From assembly GCF_030433895.1 (NCBI RefSeq), contig NZ_JARUXE010000018.1, positions 24,127-88,126 on the forward strand: DNA of 64,000 nt. Reading direction: 5' to 3'. Numbering within the stretch: the first letter of the stretch is position 1; each line of letters begins with the position of its first letter. This DNA is from Arthrobacter sp. PsM3 (GTDB lineage: Bacteria > Actinomycetota > Actinomycetes > Actinomycetales > Micrococcaceae). Position numbers and translations under genes: made by a program. The notes under the pieces are model-generated. The model was not told where the DNA came from, did no database searches, and was given only the letters and a program-made list of their open reading frames with translations. Shown here in pieces: positions 51,141-59,014 of the stretch.

Positions 51141-51833
51141 TCAGCCCACGGAGAGGTCGGAGCCCTCGTCCGAGGCGGAGAGCATCAGCACATGGCTGAC
51201 CGTGGTCCAGCCGAGGTGCGAGTACAGCTTTTGCCCGTCGAGGGACGCGAGCAACAGCCCGTTTTCGACGTCGTGCTCGAAAGCCTGGGCGGCCAGGGCC
51301 CGCATGATGAAGCTGCCAAGTCCCCGGCGCTTATATCCGGGTTCCGTGACGATCTTGTCGAAGATTGCGGTGTGGTCCACCACGAATACGCGTCCGCTCG
51401 CGGCGACTTCGTCCCCGGCGTAGACCACGGCGTGGTGGACGCCGTCGGTGCGGGAGGGCACCCACCGGAGGTCATCATCTGGAAGCCAAGGATCCTCGGC
51501 GTCCTGGGTCTCCATGTCCACGATCATCATGGTCTGCGAGGCTGATGTGACGTTCAGCCCGTGCTGCTGGGCGAGGAAATGGTACCGCTGCACGTCATTC
51601 GTGAGGATTGTGAGGATCCGGGCTGGTACCTCGGCGGTGACAGCGGCCAGCGTCGCAAACTCGGCATCGGAGGGGTCGTGGGCGAAGTATTCCCATTCGT
51701 GGGTGGTGTCCGCCCGCAAAGCCGCGGGAAACCGGCCCTCCCGGCGTGTCTCATATCCCCGGCACCCGGCCCAGCCGGCGACCCAGATTTCCAGCAGATG
51801 CGTGGTGTCTGCAACCATGGCCTCAAGACTCAT
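51141..51833 (-). CDS. GNAT-family N-acetyltransferase
   Basis: A 230-residue protein with a C-terminal GNAT domain: HHAVVYAGDEVAASGRVFVV, then the acetyl-CoA-binding motif VTEPGYKRRGLGSFIMRALA (Q/RxxGxG/A) and LLASLDGQKLYSHLGW. The N-terminal half (WEYFAHDPSDAEFATLAAVT) is specific to this subgroup. The acceptor is unknown. The ATG at 51833 is fixed by a -10 box 6 nt upstream. Before it, 50999-51140 holds only short imperfect GC-rich repeats (GCACTCGGCCGCC twice). Confidence 0.85.
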   Translation of the reverse strand: MSLEAMVADTTHLLEIWVAGWAGCRGYETRREGRFPAALRADTTHEWEYFAHDPSDAEFATLAAVTAEVPARILTILTNDVQRYHFLAQQHGLNVTSASQTMMIVDMETQDAEDPWLPDDDLRWVPSRTDGVHHAVVYAGDEVAASGRVFVVDHTAIFDKIVTEPGYKRRGLGSFIMRALAAQAFEHDVENGLLLASLDGQKLYSHLGWTTVSHVLMLSASDEGSDLSVG

Positions 51834-51839
51834 GTGATG

Positions 51840-51845
51840 AGCGTA
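51840..51845 (-). promoter_or_regulatory. -10 box TACGCT, leaderless start of the GNAT gene
   Basis: On the minus strand TACGCT is followed by 6 nt and the ATG at 51833. Confidence 0.45.
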
Positions 51846-52056
51846 TTCCAGCCCCGCCACAAGCAACAGGGGCCGGGTCGGGGAACAGGCCTTGCTTACT
51901 CAATTGTGACCGGACCGCCCCGCCGGAACCGGTGCCGCCGGGTCCGGACCGCGGCGGGACCAGCACAGCGCTCGCCGCCCCCGCGCTCACCCCGTCTCGC
52001 TCTGCCAGCGCGACGCTTGGCGCGGCCACCCGGCCCCTCGCTGTCGGTCCACCCAG

Positions 52057-52062
52057 TACCCT
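52057..52062 (+). promoter_or_regulatory. -10 box TACCCT of trhO, leaderless start
   Basis: TACCCT is followed by TAAAAC and then the GTG of trhO, with no ribosome binding site. Confidence 0.5.
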
Positions 52063-52068
52063 TAAAAC

Positions 52069-52977
52069 GTGGCTTTGAACAGAATTGTGCTTTTTTACGG
52101 CTTTACCCCCCTCGCGGACCCGGATGCCATCCGGCTCTGGCAGCGCGCCCTCTGCGAGAAACTCGGACTGACCGGCCGGATCATCATCTCCAAGGACGGC
52201 ATCAACGCGACCGTCGGCGGCGAGCTGAACGCGGTCAAGCAGTACGTGAAGACCACCCGCGAATACAAGGGCTTCCACGGTATCGATGTGAAGTGGTCCG
52301 AGGGCGGCGCCGCCGATTTCCCCCGGCTGAGCGTCAAGGTCCGGGACGAGATCGTGTCGTTCGGTGCACCGGGAGAACTAAAGGTCGATGCCGACGGCGT
52401 CGTCGGCGGCGGCACGCACCTCAAACCCGAGGAACTCCACCAGCTAGTGGAAGCGCGCAAGAACTCCGGCGAAGAGGTCGTCTTCTTCGATGGACGCAAC
52501 GGCTTCGAGGCCCAGATCGGCAAATTCAAGGACGCGGTGGTCCCGGACGTGGCCACCACCCACGACTTCATCATGGAACTCGATTCCGGCAAGTACGACG
52601 CGCTCAAGGACAAACCGGTCGTCACCTACTGCACCGGCGGGATCCGCTGCGAGGTGCTGTCCAGCCTCATGGTGAACCGCGGCTTCAAGGAGGTCTACCA
52701 GCTCGACGGCGGGATCGTCCGTTACGGCGAAACCTTCAAGGACCAGGGCCTCTGGGAAGGCTCCCTTTACGTGTTCGACAAGCGCATGCACCTGGAATTC
52801 AGCGGGGACGCGAAGACCATCGGCGAATGCGTCCGCTGCTCGGCGCCCACGAGCAAGTTCGAGAACTGTTCCAACCAGTCCTGCCGCACGCTCACCCTCT
52901 ACTGCGCGGACTGCGCCGCCAGCCCGGAGACGCTCCGTTGCCCGGACGGCTGCGCTGCCTCAAATACCGCCGTCTGA
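52069..52977 (+). CDS. trhO: tRNA uridine(34) hydroxylase, rhodanese family
   Basis: A 302-residue protein. The N-terminal ferredoxin-like domain ([31 protein letters not shown]) is followed by a rhodanese domain with the active-site loop [13 protein letters not shown], and a C-terminal Cys-rich zinc-type region ([30 protein letters not shown]). TrhO (YceA) hydroxylates tRNA U34 to 5-hydroxyuridine. GTG start without a leader. The last codons NTAV and the stop lie in the first unit of a 15-bp tandem repeat. Confidence 0.94.
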   Translation: MALNRIVLFYGFTPLADPDAIRLWQRALCEKLGLTGRIIISKDGINATVGGELNAVKQYVKTTREYKGFHGIDVKWSEGGAADFPRLSVKVRDEIVSFGAPGELKVDADGVVGGGTHLKPEELHQLVEARKNSGEEVVFFDGRNGFEAQIGKFKDAVVPDVATTHDFIMELDSGKYDALKDKPVVTYCTGGIRCEVLSSLMVNRGFKEVYQLDGGIVRYGETFKDQGLWEGSLYVFDKRMHLEFSGDAKTIGECVRCSAPTSKFENCSNQSCRTLTLYCADCAASPETLRCPDGCAASNTAV

Positions 52978-53051
52978 AATACCGCCGTCTGAAACCCCGC
53001 CGTCTGACGTCCCGCCGTCTGAAACCCCGCCGTCTGACGTCCCGCCGCCTG
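52962..53051. repeat. Six tandem 15-bp repeats across the trhO stop codon
   Basis: Two exact units AAATACCGCCGTCTG are followed by AAACCCCGCCGTCTG, ACGTCCCGCCGTCTG, AAACCCCGCCGTCTG and ACGTCCCGCCGCCTG. Each junction CTG-A makes a TGA in the trhO frame, so the gene's end is repeated with its stop. The last four units alternate in type. The array fills the gap to the convergent lipoprotein gene. Confidence 0.9.
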
Positions 53052-53074
53052 AGTTCGCGGACCGGCGTCGGACC

Positions 53075-53620
53075 TCAGACGCGGCCCACGCGATAGGCAA
53101 AGTTGGCTCCAGCGTTGGCCTCCACCCTGATAGTGAGCAAAGCGTCTGCGGGCAGATAAACCACGTTTACCCGTGATGCTCCGCAATACAGGTGAAGGTC
53201 CACCAGTTCAGTGTCGCCATGGCTCACGCTGAACAGCACCCGTCGCGGACTCCGGCAGGCCAAGGTAATGGCGTAGCTGCCGGCGGGCAGGTTCGAGGTG
53301 GTCTCCTCCCGTTCCTCATCCGCCGCAAGGGTGCCGTAGCCGGTGTGGAACACCTGGGCCTCGGTGGCGGGGAGTACCTGCGCCAGCCACGCATCCAGCT
53401 CGGCCCCGGAGACAGGCCATCTCGTCGAAGGATCCCGCGGCACGGCCGCATCGCTGAACGCCGGGGCGGACGCGGACGCCGTCCCGAAGGCAGACGCATC
53501 GTCGTATTCGTATTCGTAGGCGCAGCCGGCCAGCGCCATGCTCATGGCCAGCGTCAAGGACAGTCCCACGGCGGATACCGTGCGGGTCCGGGCCACGCTG
53601 GACACCGGAACAGTAGGCAT
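53075..53620 (-). CDS. Lipoprotein, unknown function (paralogue of 54009-54512)
   Basis: A 181-residue lipoprotein precursor: MPTVPVSSVARTRTVSAVGL, a hydrophobic core and lipobox ALAGC with Cys33, then a Tyr/Asp/Ser-rich linker. The C-terminal 90 residues form a beta-rich domain with two Cys (AGSYAITLACRSPRRVLFSV, LYCGASRVNVVYLPADALLT, NAGANFAYRV) that matches the protein encoded next upstream. The ATG is 6 nt from a -10 box TAATGT (53632-53627). Ligand-binding beta-sandwich is a guess. Confidence 0.8.
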   Translation of the reverse strand: MPTVPVSSVARTRTVSAVGLSLTLAMSMALAGCAYEYEYDDASAFGTASASAPAFSDAAVPRDPSTRWPVSGAELDAWLAQVLPATEAQVFHTGYGTLAADEEREETTSNLPAGSYAITLACRSPRRVLFSVSHGDTELVDLHLYCGASRVNVVYLPADALLTIRVEANAGANFAYRVGRV

Positions 53621-54008
53621 ATTCCGACATTAACCCCGCCCGCCTCCGCGCAACAGAGTCCAATGGCGGCCGAACCAAGCTGCTTCCCAGACTCACTGGG
53701 ACTCGTTGAGGGCAACCCGGATGCCTGCGACGGCGCCGGTTCCGGGCCCGGGGACGCCGCCGCCATAGCGGACGAGGTAAGCCGGCACTGTCCCGGGTTC
53801 CAAGCCGACGCGAGCCTCCGCCAGGCTGCCTCAGTCGAGGCTGAGCTCAAGGCGTGTGCCGCCTTGCCGGAACTTTGAGTGACGGGCCAATGCGCCCCGG
53901 GTGCCCCGAGGCAGGCTGCATACGCCCAGTAGCAGACATGCACCGAGCCTCGCGGCGGCGGCCCTGAAGGCAAGTTCCGGCGCCCCCGACGTCTCGGCGG
54001 CAGGGGCG
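53621..54008. other. Gap without a supported gene between the two lipoprotein genes
   Basis: About 390 nt. The plus strand from about 53660 to 53878 has an open frame with protein-like Ala/Asp/Glu composition (IADEVSRHCPGF, VEAELKACAALPEL) but no credible start. The only regulatory element seen is the -10 box of the downstream lipoprotein at 53627-53632. Confidence 0.4.
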
Positions 54009-54512
54009 TTACTCTGCGGGCACCAGCTGGTAGGCGTAAATGAGCGGGGCATCAACGCTTGAGGTGCTGATCTCCAGCGTGCCGGCGGCGGGGACCTTGA
54101 TCCGCGCCGTTTCGCGGCTGCTGTTGCAGGCCGCCCCGGCCTCGCTCAGCCGGGCGCCGTCAAGGGAAACCTGGAAGAAGGCCTTGCCGCCGCCGTCGCA
54201 GCTGATGGTCAGCACGTAGGTGCCTGCGCCGATCCCGGCCGCGGTTTTGGTGATCGGATCCCGGTTGAGGATTCTGCCCGCGTCCTCGAGCACGACCCCG
54301 CCGGCAGACGGGAGCGCTGTGGCCTTCCACGCCGGCACATCTGCGGACTCTATGGAACCGGCAGGTGAGCATGCTGCCGCGGCCAGGACGACGGCGGCGC
54401 CCGCCGCCATGCCGCGGGCAGTTCGCCAGATCGGCCGGGCAGCGCGTCCGACAGGCCGGGCGCGCTGGAGGTTGGTCCGGCCGCGCAGGGGGCCGGGGAT
54501 AAGGAAGGGCAT
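54009..54512 (-). CDS. Lipoprotein, unknown function (paralogue of 53075-53620)
   Basis: A 167-residue precursor with an unusually long basic n-region (about 33 residues), hydrophobic GMAAGAAVVLAAAA and lipobox Cys48. The C-terminal domain AGTYVLTISCDGGGKAFFQV, AACNSSRETARIKVPAAGTL and SVDAPLIYAYQLVP aligns with that of the neighbouring lipoprotein, including both Cys. The ATG is 6 nt from TAAGTT, with a GGAGG overlapping the spacer. The true start could be at an internal Met (GMAAGAAVV) given the length of the n-region. Confidence 0.78.
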   Translation of the reverse strand: MPFLIPGPLRGRTNLQRARPVGRAARPIWRTARGMAAGAAVVLAAAACSPAGSIESADVPAWKATALPSAGGVVLEDAGRILNRDPITKTAAGIGAGTYVLTISCDGGGKAFFQVSLDGARLSEAGAACNSSRETARIKVPAAGTLEISTSSVDAPLIYAYQLVPAE

Positions 54513-54518
54513 GCCTCC

Positions 54519-54524
54519 AACTTA
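54519..54524 (-). promoter_or_regulatory. -10 box TAAGTT upstream of the second lipoprotein
   Basis: On the minus strand TAAGTT is followed by GGAGGC and the ATG at 54512. Confidence 0.4.
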
Positions 54525-54616
54525 CCGCCGTTGCCGGTGGCCGCTGACTCCTGGCCTGCCGGCCACCCGCCCGCCACCCTGCCCGGACCCCCGCCCGGCA
54601 CACTGCCGGGCCACCG

Positions 54617-54958
54617 GAGCCGTTCGACGGCGGCGGGCGGCAGCTCCGACGCCGGGGTGACGGCCCTGATCTCCAGCGCGGCCAGCACCTCGGCGTCCGC
54701 TCCGAGGGCCGTCCGCGCCCGGTCGCCGAGCAGTTCGACGTCGGCCTCCGCCCCGGACCCGAGAACTAGGGACAGATCGTGCCGGACCTCCGGCATGACT
54801 GACACCGGCCGGTAGTGGTCCAGATCCAGTAGCTGGGCCTGAACGTCGGGGTTCTCCGAGCGCAGGAGCCGGATGTCCCGGATGCCCTTGCGCAGCATCA
54901 GGGCACGGTCCAGCCCCAGTCCCAGAGCGAGACCGGCCCAGCGACGCGGATCTAGCCC
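54617..54958 (-). pseudogene. Truncated PheS-like aminoacyl-tRNA synthetase-related gene (SrmL-type)
   Basis: About 114 residues match the C-terminal third of a PheS-related protein: class II synthetase motif 3 (GLALGLGLDRALMLRKGI, then RDIRLLRSENPDV) followed by an FDX-ACB-like region (YRPVSVMPEVRHDLSLVLG, ELLGDRARTALGADAEVL, TPASELPPAAVERL). The catalytic N-terminal two-thirds and the last 40 or so residues are missing, and the frame then runs into unrelated sequence. Such genes are called PheS-related mystery ligase in actinobacteria. The 5' break falls next to the TipA-type promoter. Confidence 0.75.
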
Positions 54959-54967
54959 GGAAGGGCC

Positions 54968-54998
54968 TTGACCTTGACGTAGCGTCAAGGCCTAGCAT
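54968..54998 (+). promoter_or_regulatory. MerR-type promoter and operator of the TipA-like gene
   Basis: TTGACC (54968-54973) and TAGCAT (54993-54998) are separated by 19 bp, and the spacer region holds the dyad CCTTGACG-tag-CGTCAAGG (54972-54990). A long 19-bp spacer with a dyad is the hallmark of promoters that MerR-family activators untwist. Confidence 0.85.
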
Positions 54999-55072
54999 CG
55001 GGTTACCGGCCGGAAGCTGCCGGAAAGCGGCCCTAGGCGGCCGGAAACTGACGCGGACAGGGGGGCAGCCAC

Positions 55073-55843
55073 GTGGATTGGTCCGTGCAGCAGATCGCCA
55101 GAATCGCTGGAACCACGAGCCGGACGCTGCGCCACTATGACGACATCGGGCTGCTCAAACCCAGCCGCACCGGGGGCAACGGCTACCGGTTCTACAACCA
55201 GGCGTCCCTCGTCCGGCTGCAGCGCATCCTGCTGCTGCGGGACCTCGGGCTGGGGCTCCCGGCGATCGCCGAAGTCCTCGACCACGAGCCGGATGCCGCC
55301 CGGGCGCTGGCCCGCCACCTGGAGTGGCTGCGGCAGGAACAGGACCGGCTGACGCGGCAGATCGCCTCGGTCCGGCAGACGCTTGAAGGACTGAAAGAAG
55401 GAGAACCGATCATGGCGGAAAAAATGTTCGACGGCTTCGACCACACGCGGTACAAGGACGAAGTGGGGCAGCGCTGGGGCAAGGACGCTTACGCGGAAGG
55501 TGATTCCTGGTGGCGCGGGATGGGACCGGCGGAGAAGGACGCCTGGCGGGAACGCTCCCGGCAGCTTGGCAGCGACTGGATCGCCGCAGCGGAGTCGGGC
55601 GTCGCGGCGGACAGCGCCGAGGCCCAGGAGCTGGCCCGGCGGCAGGTCGAATGGCTCACTGGAATCCCGGGCACACCCGCCTCGGGGTCAGCAGCCGGCG
55701 GTGACCGCGACGTGAAGGGGTACGTCATCGGGCTCGGGGAGATGTATGTTACCGATCCGCGCTTCGCCGCGAACTACGGTGGCGAAACCGGCGCGGCGTT
55801 CGTCCGCGACGCCCTGCGGATTTACGCGGGGAGGCACCTTTAG
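55073..55843 (+). CDS. TipA-like MerR-family regulator with TipAS effector domain
   Basis: A 256-residue activator. Residues 1-70 are the MerR winged helix (WSVQQIARIAGTTSRTLRHY, LLKPSRTGGNGYRFYNQASL), residues 75-115 a coiled-coil dimer helix, and residues 116-256 a TipAS-like domain (MFDGFDHTRYKDEVGQRWG, MYVTDPRFAANYGGETGAAF). TipAL of Streptomyces binds thiopeptide antibiotics and activates its own promoter. An internal ATG at about residue 113, with GAAGGAG before it, would make a free TipAS-like protein as in Streptomyces. GTG start with a G-rich ribosome binding site. The operator upstream supports autoregulation. Confidence 0.92.
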   Translation: MDWSVQQIARIAGTTSRTLRHYDDIGLLKPSRTGGNGYRFYNQASLVRLQRILLLRDLGLGLPAIAEVLDHEPDAARALARHLEWLRQEQDRLTRQIASVRQTLEGLKEGEPIMAEKMFDGFDHTRYKDEVGQRWGKDAYAEGDSWWRGMGPAEKDAWRERSRQLGSDWIAAAESGVAADSAEAQELARRQVEWLTGIPGTPASGSAAGGDRDVKGYVIGLGEMYVTDPRFAANYGGETGAAFVRDALRIYAGRHL

Positions 55844-55874
55844 TCCCGGCCCGGGTCCGCCGGGGCCGGGACTA
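55841..55874 (+). terminator. Hairpin over the TipA-like stop codon
   Basis: TAGTCCCGGCCC (55841-55852, including the stop codon) pairs perfectly with GGGCCGGGACTA (55863-55874). The 3' arm overlaps the -10 of the next gene. Confidence 0.7.
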
Positions 55875-55878
55875 AACT
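55873..55878 (+). promoter_or_regulatory. -10 box TAAACT, leaderless start of the methyltransferase gene
   Basis: TAAACT is followed by TGTCCG and the GTG at 55885, and it begins inside the terminator arm. Confidence 0.5.
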
Positions 55879-55884
55879 TGTCCG

Positions 55885-57567
55885 GTGACTCCCTCAACGC
55901 ACTTCACTGCCGGCAACACCCCCGACGCCCCGCGCAGCGACCTCCCTGGCCTGCTCGAATCCCTGGCGGCGGACCTGCGCGGGATCGGTTATACCGTGGA
56001 CGGCGTCGCCGAACTGCTCGGCGCGGCCGCGCACAGCGCCCTGGCCCGTGACCAGCTCGTCCCGGCGCTGATCGTCACGGAGGCAGCCCGCGACGGGGAG
56101 CCGACGACGGCGGCGCTCGCCGCCGTCGTGCGCTTCTGGCTGCTGGCCGAACCGCAGCCCGCGGCGACCCTCGACGCCGCCCTGCCCGGCATCGGCACGG
56201 CGGGCCTGCTGGAACTGGGCCTCGTGGAGCCGTCCGCTGACGGCCTGGTTCAGGCGAAGGTGGATCTGCGGCCATACGGATGGGACGGCACCCCCGGGGA
56301 CGGCACCTCTCGGGAAGACACCCCCGGGGACGGCACCCATGGGGAAAACACCGTCGGCAGCGGCGGCGCGGAGCTCTGGGTGGCCAGCGATCTCGCCGCC
56401 CACCAGCGGCCCGGTGTGCTGCGCCACGACCACGTGCTCGGGATCGGGCAGGCGTCCACCACCCTGGTGCAGGTCACCGCGCGCCGCCATGTGGCCCGCG
56501 CCTTGGACCTCGGCACCGGCTGCGGCATCCAGACCTTCCACCTGCTGCACCACGCCGAGCACGTGACCGCCACCGACATTTCGGGCCGTGCCCTGGCGTT
56601 CACCCGATTCAACCTGCTGCTCAACGCCGACCAGCTGCACCTGGACCCCTCCGATCTGGAGGCCCGGGTGAGCCTGCGCCAGGGCTCCCTGCTTGATCCG
56701 GTGGCGGGCGAGGAGTTCGAACTGGTCGTCTCCAACCCGCCATTCGTGATCACGCCGCGCAGCCCGGGCGAGGCCGCAGCGGACCAGTTCACCTACCGTG
56801 ACGGCGGCCTGCCGGGCGATGACATCGTCGCCGCGCTGGTCCGGGCCCTTCCCTCGGTGCTCAGCCCTGCCGGAACAGCCCAGCTGCTGGGCAACTGGGA
56901 GATCCCGGCGGGCGCCGCCTGGGACGGACGTCCGCAAGGTTGGGCCGGTCCGGACACGGACGTCTGGTTCATCCAGCGCGAGCAGGTCTGCCCGGAACAG
57001 TACGCCGAAACCTGGCTGCAGGACGCCTCCGAGTCCCGCGACCGGCGGCTCTATCAGGACTCGTACGCCGCCTACCTCGAGGATTTCGCCTCCCGCAATG
57101 TCGACGCCATCGGCTTCGGGATGATCTGGCTGCGGCGGCCCGCCGACGGGGCCGCACCGGTGCTGCGGCGCTTCGAGGAGATCACCTATCCGATCGAGCA
57201 GCCCGTGGGCCCGCACCTCGGCGCCGCCGTGGAACACGCCGACTGGCTGGCAGCCCACGATCTGGCGGCCGCGCACCTGCTCGTGGCCGAGGACGTCACC
57301 GAGGAACGGCACCAGCGCCCGGGAGCTGAACATCCCGGCGTTATCCTGTTGCGCCAGGGTGCCGGACTCCGCCGCACCAACCTGCTGAGCACCGAGCTGG
57401 CCGGCTTTGTCTCAGCGTGCGACGGCGACCTCTCCGTCGGGCAGATCATGGGCGCCCTCGAGGCGCTGCTGGGCGGCGGCGAGGGCTGGGACAGCGAGAC
57501 CTTCCGCAGCGGGCTCATCACCGAGGTGGGGAACCTGGTGCGCGACGGGTTCCTGCTGCCCGCCTGA
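55885..57567 (+). CDS. Class I methyltransferase of the HemK/PrmA-like group
   Basis: A 560-residue protein. An N-terminal helical domain (residues 1-120) precedes a 30-bp-repeat-encoded linker (DGTPGDGTSREDTPGDGTHG), then the SAM-binding domain: ARALDLGTGCGIQTFHLLHH, HVTATDISGRALAFTRFNLL and the catalytic NPPF in VVSNPPFVITPRSPG. NPPF is typical of N-methyltransferases acting on glutamine or adenine. A further 200-residue C-terminal region (FEEITYPIEQPVGPHLG) has no name. The substrate is unknown. Its last 156 nt overlap the convergent MFS gene. Confidence 0.88.
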   Translation: MTPSTHFTAGNTPDAPRSDLPGLLESLAADLRGIGYTVDGVAELLGAAAHSALARDQLVPALIVTEAARDGEPTTAALAAVVRFWLLAEPQPAATLDAALPGIGTAGLLELGLVEPSADGLVQAKVDLRPYGWDGTPGDGTSREDTPGDGTHGENTVGSGGAELWVASDLAAHQRPGVLRHDHVLGIGQASTTLVQVTARRHVARALDLGTGCGIQTFHLLHHAEHVTATDISGRALAFTRFNLLLNADQLHLDPSDLEARVSLRQGSLLDPVAGEEFELVVSNPPFVITPRSPGEAAADQFTYRDGGLPGDDIVAALVRALPSVLSPAGTAQLLGNWEIPAGAAWDGRPQGWAGPDTDVWFIQREQVCPEQYAETWLQDASESRDRRLYQDSYAAYLEDFASRNVDAIGFGMIWLRRPADGAAPVLRRFEEITYPIEQPVGPHLGAAVEHADWLAAHDLAAAHLLVAEDVTEERHQRPGAEHPGVILLRQGAGLRRTNLLSTELAGFVSACDGDLSVGQIMGALEALLGGGEGWDSETFRSGLITEVGNLVRDGFLLPA

Positions 57568-58935
57568 CGCCCCGGCTGAATTTCCGGTGGCTGTGGCGGG
57601 TGCGGCATACGCTGAGGGGCCGGCGGACGTTGCCGGCGCGGCGCCGGAACCGGTGGTTTCCGGCGGGGCAGCGCCCTCGTTGCCGTAACGCGGCAGGACA
57701 TACGCGGCGACAGCCAGGGCCGCCAGGACCCCGGTTGCTCCGGCGAGCAGGAAGCTCATCCGAATCGGGAGCAGGGCGCCGAGCAGCCCGCCCAGCGCGA
57801 GCGCACCGATCGAGACGGCCCGTGTCAGGCCGCCGATGATCGCCATCGCCTGGCCGCGGCCGCTTTCCGGGATCCGCAGGATCGCGATCGTCCCGAAGCA
57901 AGCGTTCAGGACCCCGCAGGCGGCCCCCATTGCGGTGTAGGCCACGAACAACAGTTCCATGCTCGGCACCAGGGCCATGATCCCGAGGAATGCCGAGGTC
58001 AGGGCCATCGCAGCCAGCAGTGCGCGCAGGCGGGCGGGTGGGGTCCTGATCCGCCCGGCCAGCGCCGCGCCTGATGCCATGCCAAGACTGAACGACGCGG
58101 CCAGCAGGCCGTATTGCATTTCGGTGGCGCCGAGCTCGTCGCGGGCCAGGAACACTTCCAGGACGTTGGTCGCTTCGCCGACGGTGATGAAAAACAGTGC
58201 GCCGAGGACCAGCGCCCAGACCAGGCCGTCGCGCCGGATCAGGCGAAGGCCGTCCAGGAGCGCAGGCCCGTCCTTGCCGACGCGTTCGGCGGCCGTGCCC
58301 CGGCGGGTCCGGATCAGCATCGCGCCCGCGGCCATGGCGAGGTAGCAGCCGCTGGCGACGGAAAACACGAGACCGGATCCGCCCAAACCGCTAAGCAGGC
58401 CGCCGGCCGCCGGCCCAACCATGCCGGCAATCATGATGGTTGCCTGCATGGTGCCCAGCGCCCGCGGGGTCCGTTCCTCGCCCACAATCCGGGGCAGCAG
58501 GGCCTGCCAAGTCGGTCCGGCGACGGCCTGGGCGGCGTCGAGGAGGAAGGTCATGGCGAACAGCACCGGCAGGTAGTTGTCCAGATTCTGCATCCCCAGG
58601 CCCATGCCGGCGACGGCCGCGGCACTGACCACGGCAGACGCTGTCGCCAGCGTCCGTGAATCCCGGGTGTCCGCCAGCCGTCCGGCCCACGGTGCGAGCA
58701 GCACCAGCGGGAGCGCTGAGCAGAGCAGGTACGCCGCCACGAGCCAGGGCCCGGCAACCGGCGTCTGGCCCGCGGCGGCCAGGTTCTGCAGGTGTAGCAT
58801 GACGCTGATGATGACCGCGCCCATGCCGGCCGTGGCGATGAAGCGGGCGCTGCCGGCGAGGACGAAATCGCGGTTTCGCCAGAGCGGCGGCGCGGGCTGT
58901 GCCACACCCGGCGCCGCCTGAAGTGCCTTTTCCAT
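57412..58935 (-). CDS. MFS exporter with extended C-terminal tail
   Basis: A 507-residue protein with about twelve membrane helices in residues 20-415. The MFS loop motif is LAPWAGRLADTRDSRTLATA, and NGAGPALGG-like positions are represented by MVGPAAGGLLSGLGGSGL. The last 90 residues (from NEGAAPPETTGS) are Ala/Pro/Gly-rich and cytoplasmic, and the final 50 are encoded antisense to the methyltransferase gene, suggesting read-through past an older stop. It is divergent from an ArsR-type regulator gene. Substrate unknown. ATG at 58935, 7 nt after TAGCTT. Confidence 0.9.
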   Translation of the reverse strand: MEKALQAAPGVAQPAPPLWRNRDFVLAGSARFIATAGMGAVIISVMLHLQNLAAAGQTPVAGPWLVAAYLLCSALPLVLLAPWAGRLADTRDSRTLATASAVVSAAAVAGMGLGMQNLDNYLPVLFAMTFLLDAAQAVAGPTWQALLPRIVGEERTPRALGTMQATIMIAGMVGPAAGGLLSGLGGSGLVFSVASGCYLAMAAGAMLIRTRRGTAAERVGKDGPALLDGLRLIRRDGLVWALVLGALFFITVGEATNVLEVFLARDELGATEMQYGLLAASFSLGMASGAALAGRIRTPPARLRALLAAMALTSAFLGIMALVPSMELLFVAYTAMGAACGVLNACFGTIAILRIPESGRGQAMAIIGGLTRAVSIGALALGGLLGALLPIRMSFLLAGATGVLAALAVAAYVLPRYGNEGAAPPETTGSGAAPATSAGPSAYAAPATATGNSAGASGGQQEPVAHQVPHLGDEPAAEGLAVPALAAAQQRLEGAHDLPDGEVAVAR

Positions 58936-58942
58936 ACGTAGC

Positions 58943-58972
58943 AAGCTACTCTCCGGTACAATTCAGTGTCAA
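58943..58972 (-). promoter_or_regulatory. Promoter of the MFS gene
   Basis: On the minus strand a perfect TTGACA (58972-58967) and TAGCTT (58948-58943) are 18 bp apart; the ATG follows 7 nt later. The 79-bp gap to the divergent regulator start leaves room for a single operator. Confidence 0.6.
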
Positions 58973-59002
58973 GCATTTCTTTCATAGTTTGGCGGCCGTC
59001 GG

Positions 59003-59008
59003 TAGACT
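59003..59008 (+). promoter_or_regulatory. -10 box TAGACT of the ArsR-type gene, leaderless start
   Basis: TAGACT is followed by TATGGG and the GTG at 59015. A possible -35 TTCATA lies 16 bp upstream. Confidence 0.5.
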
Positions 59009-59014
59009 TATGGG

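Noticed and set aside
53660..53878. Plus-strand open frame between the two lipoprotein genes
   Set aside because: No start codon with a ribosome binding site or -10 box, no recognisable domain, and it would overlap the promoter of the first lipoprotein gene.
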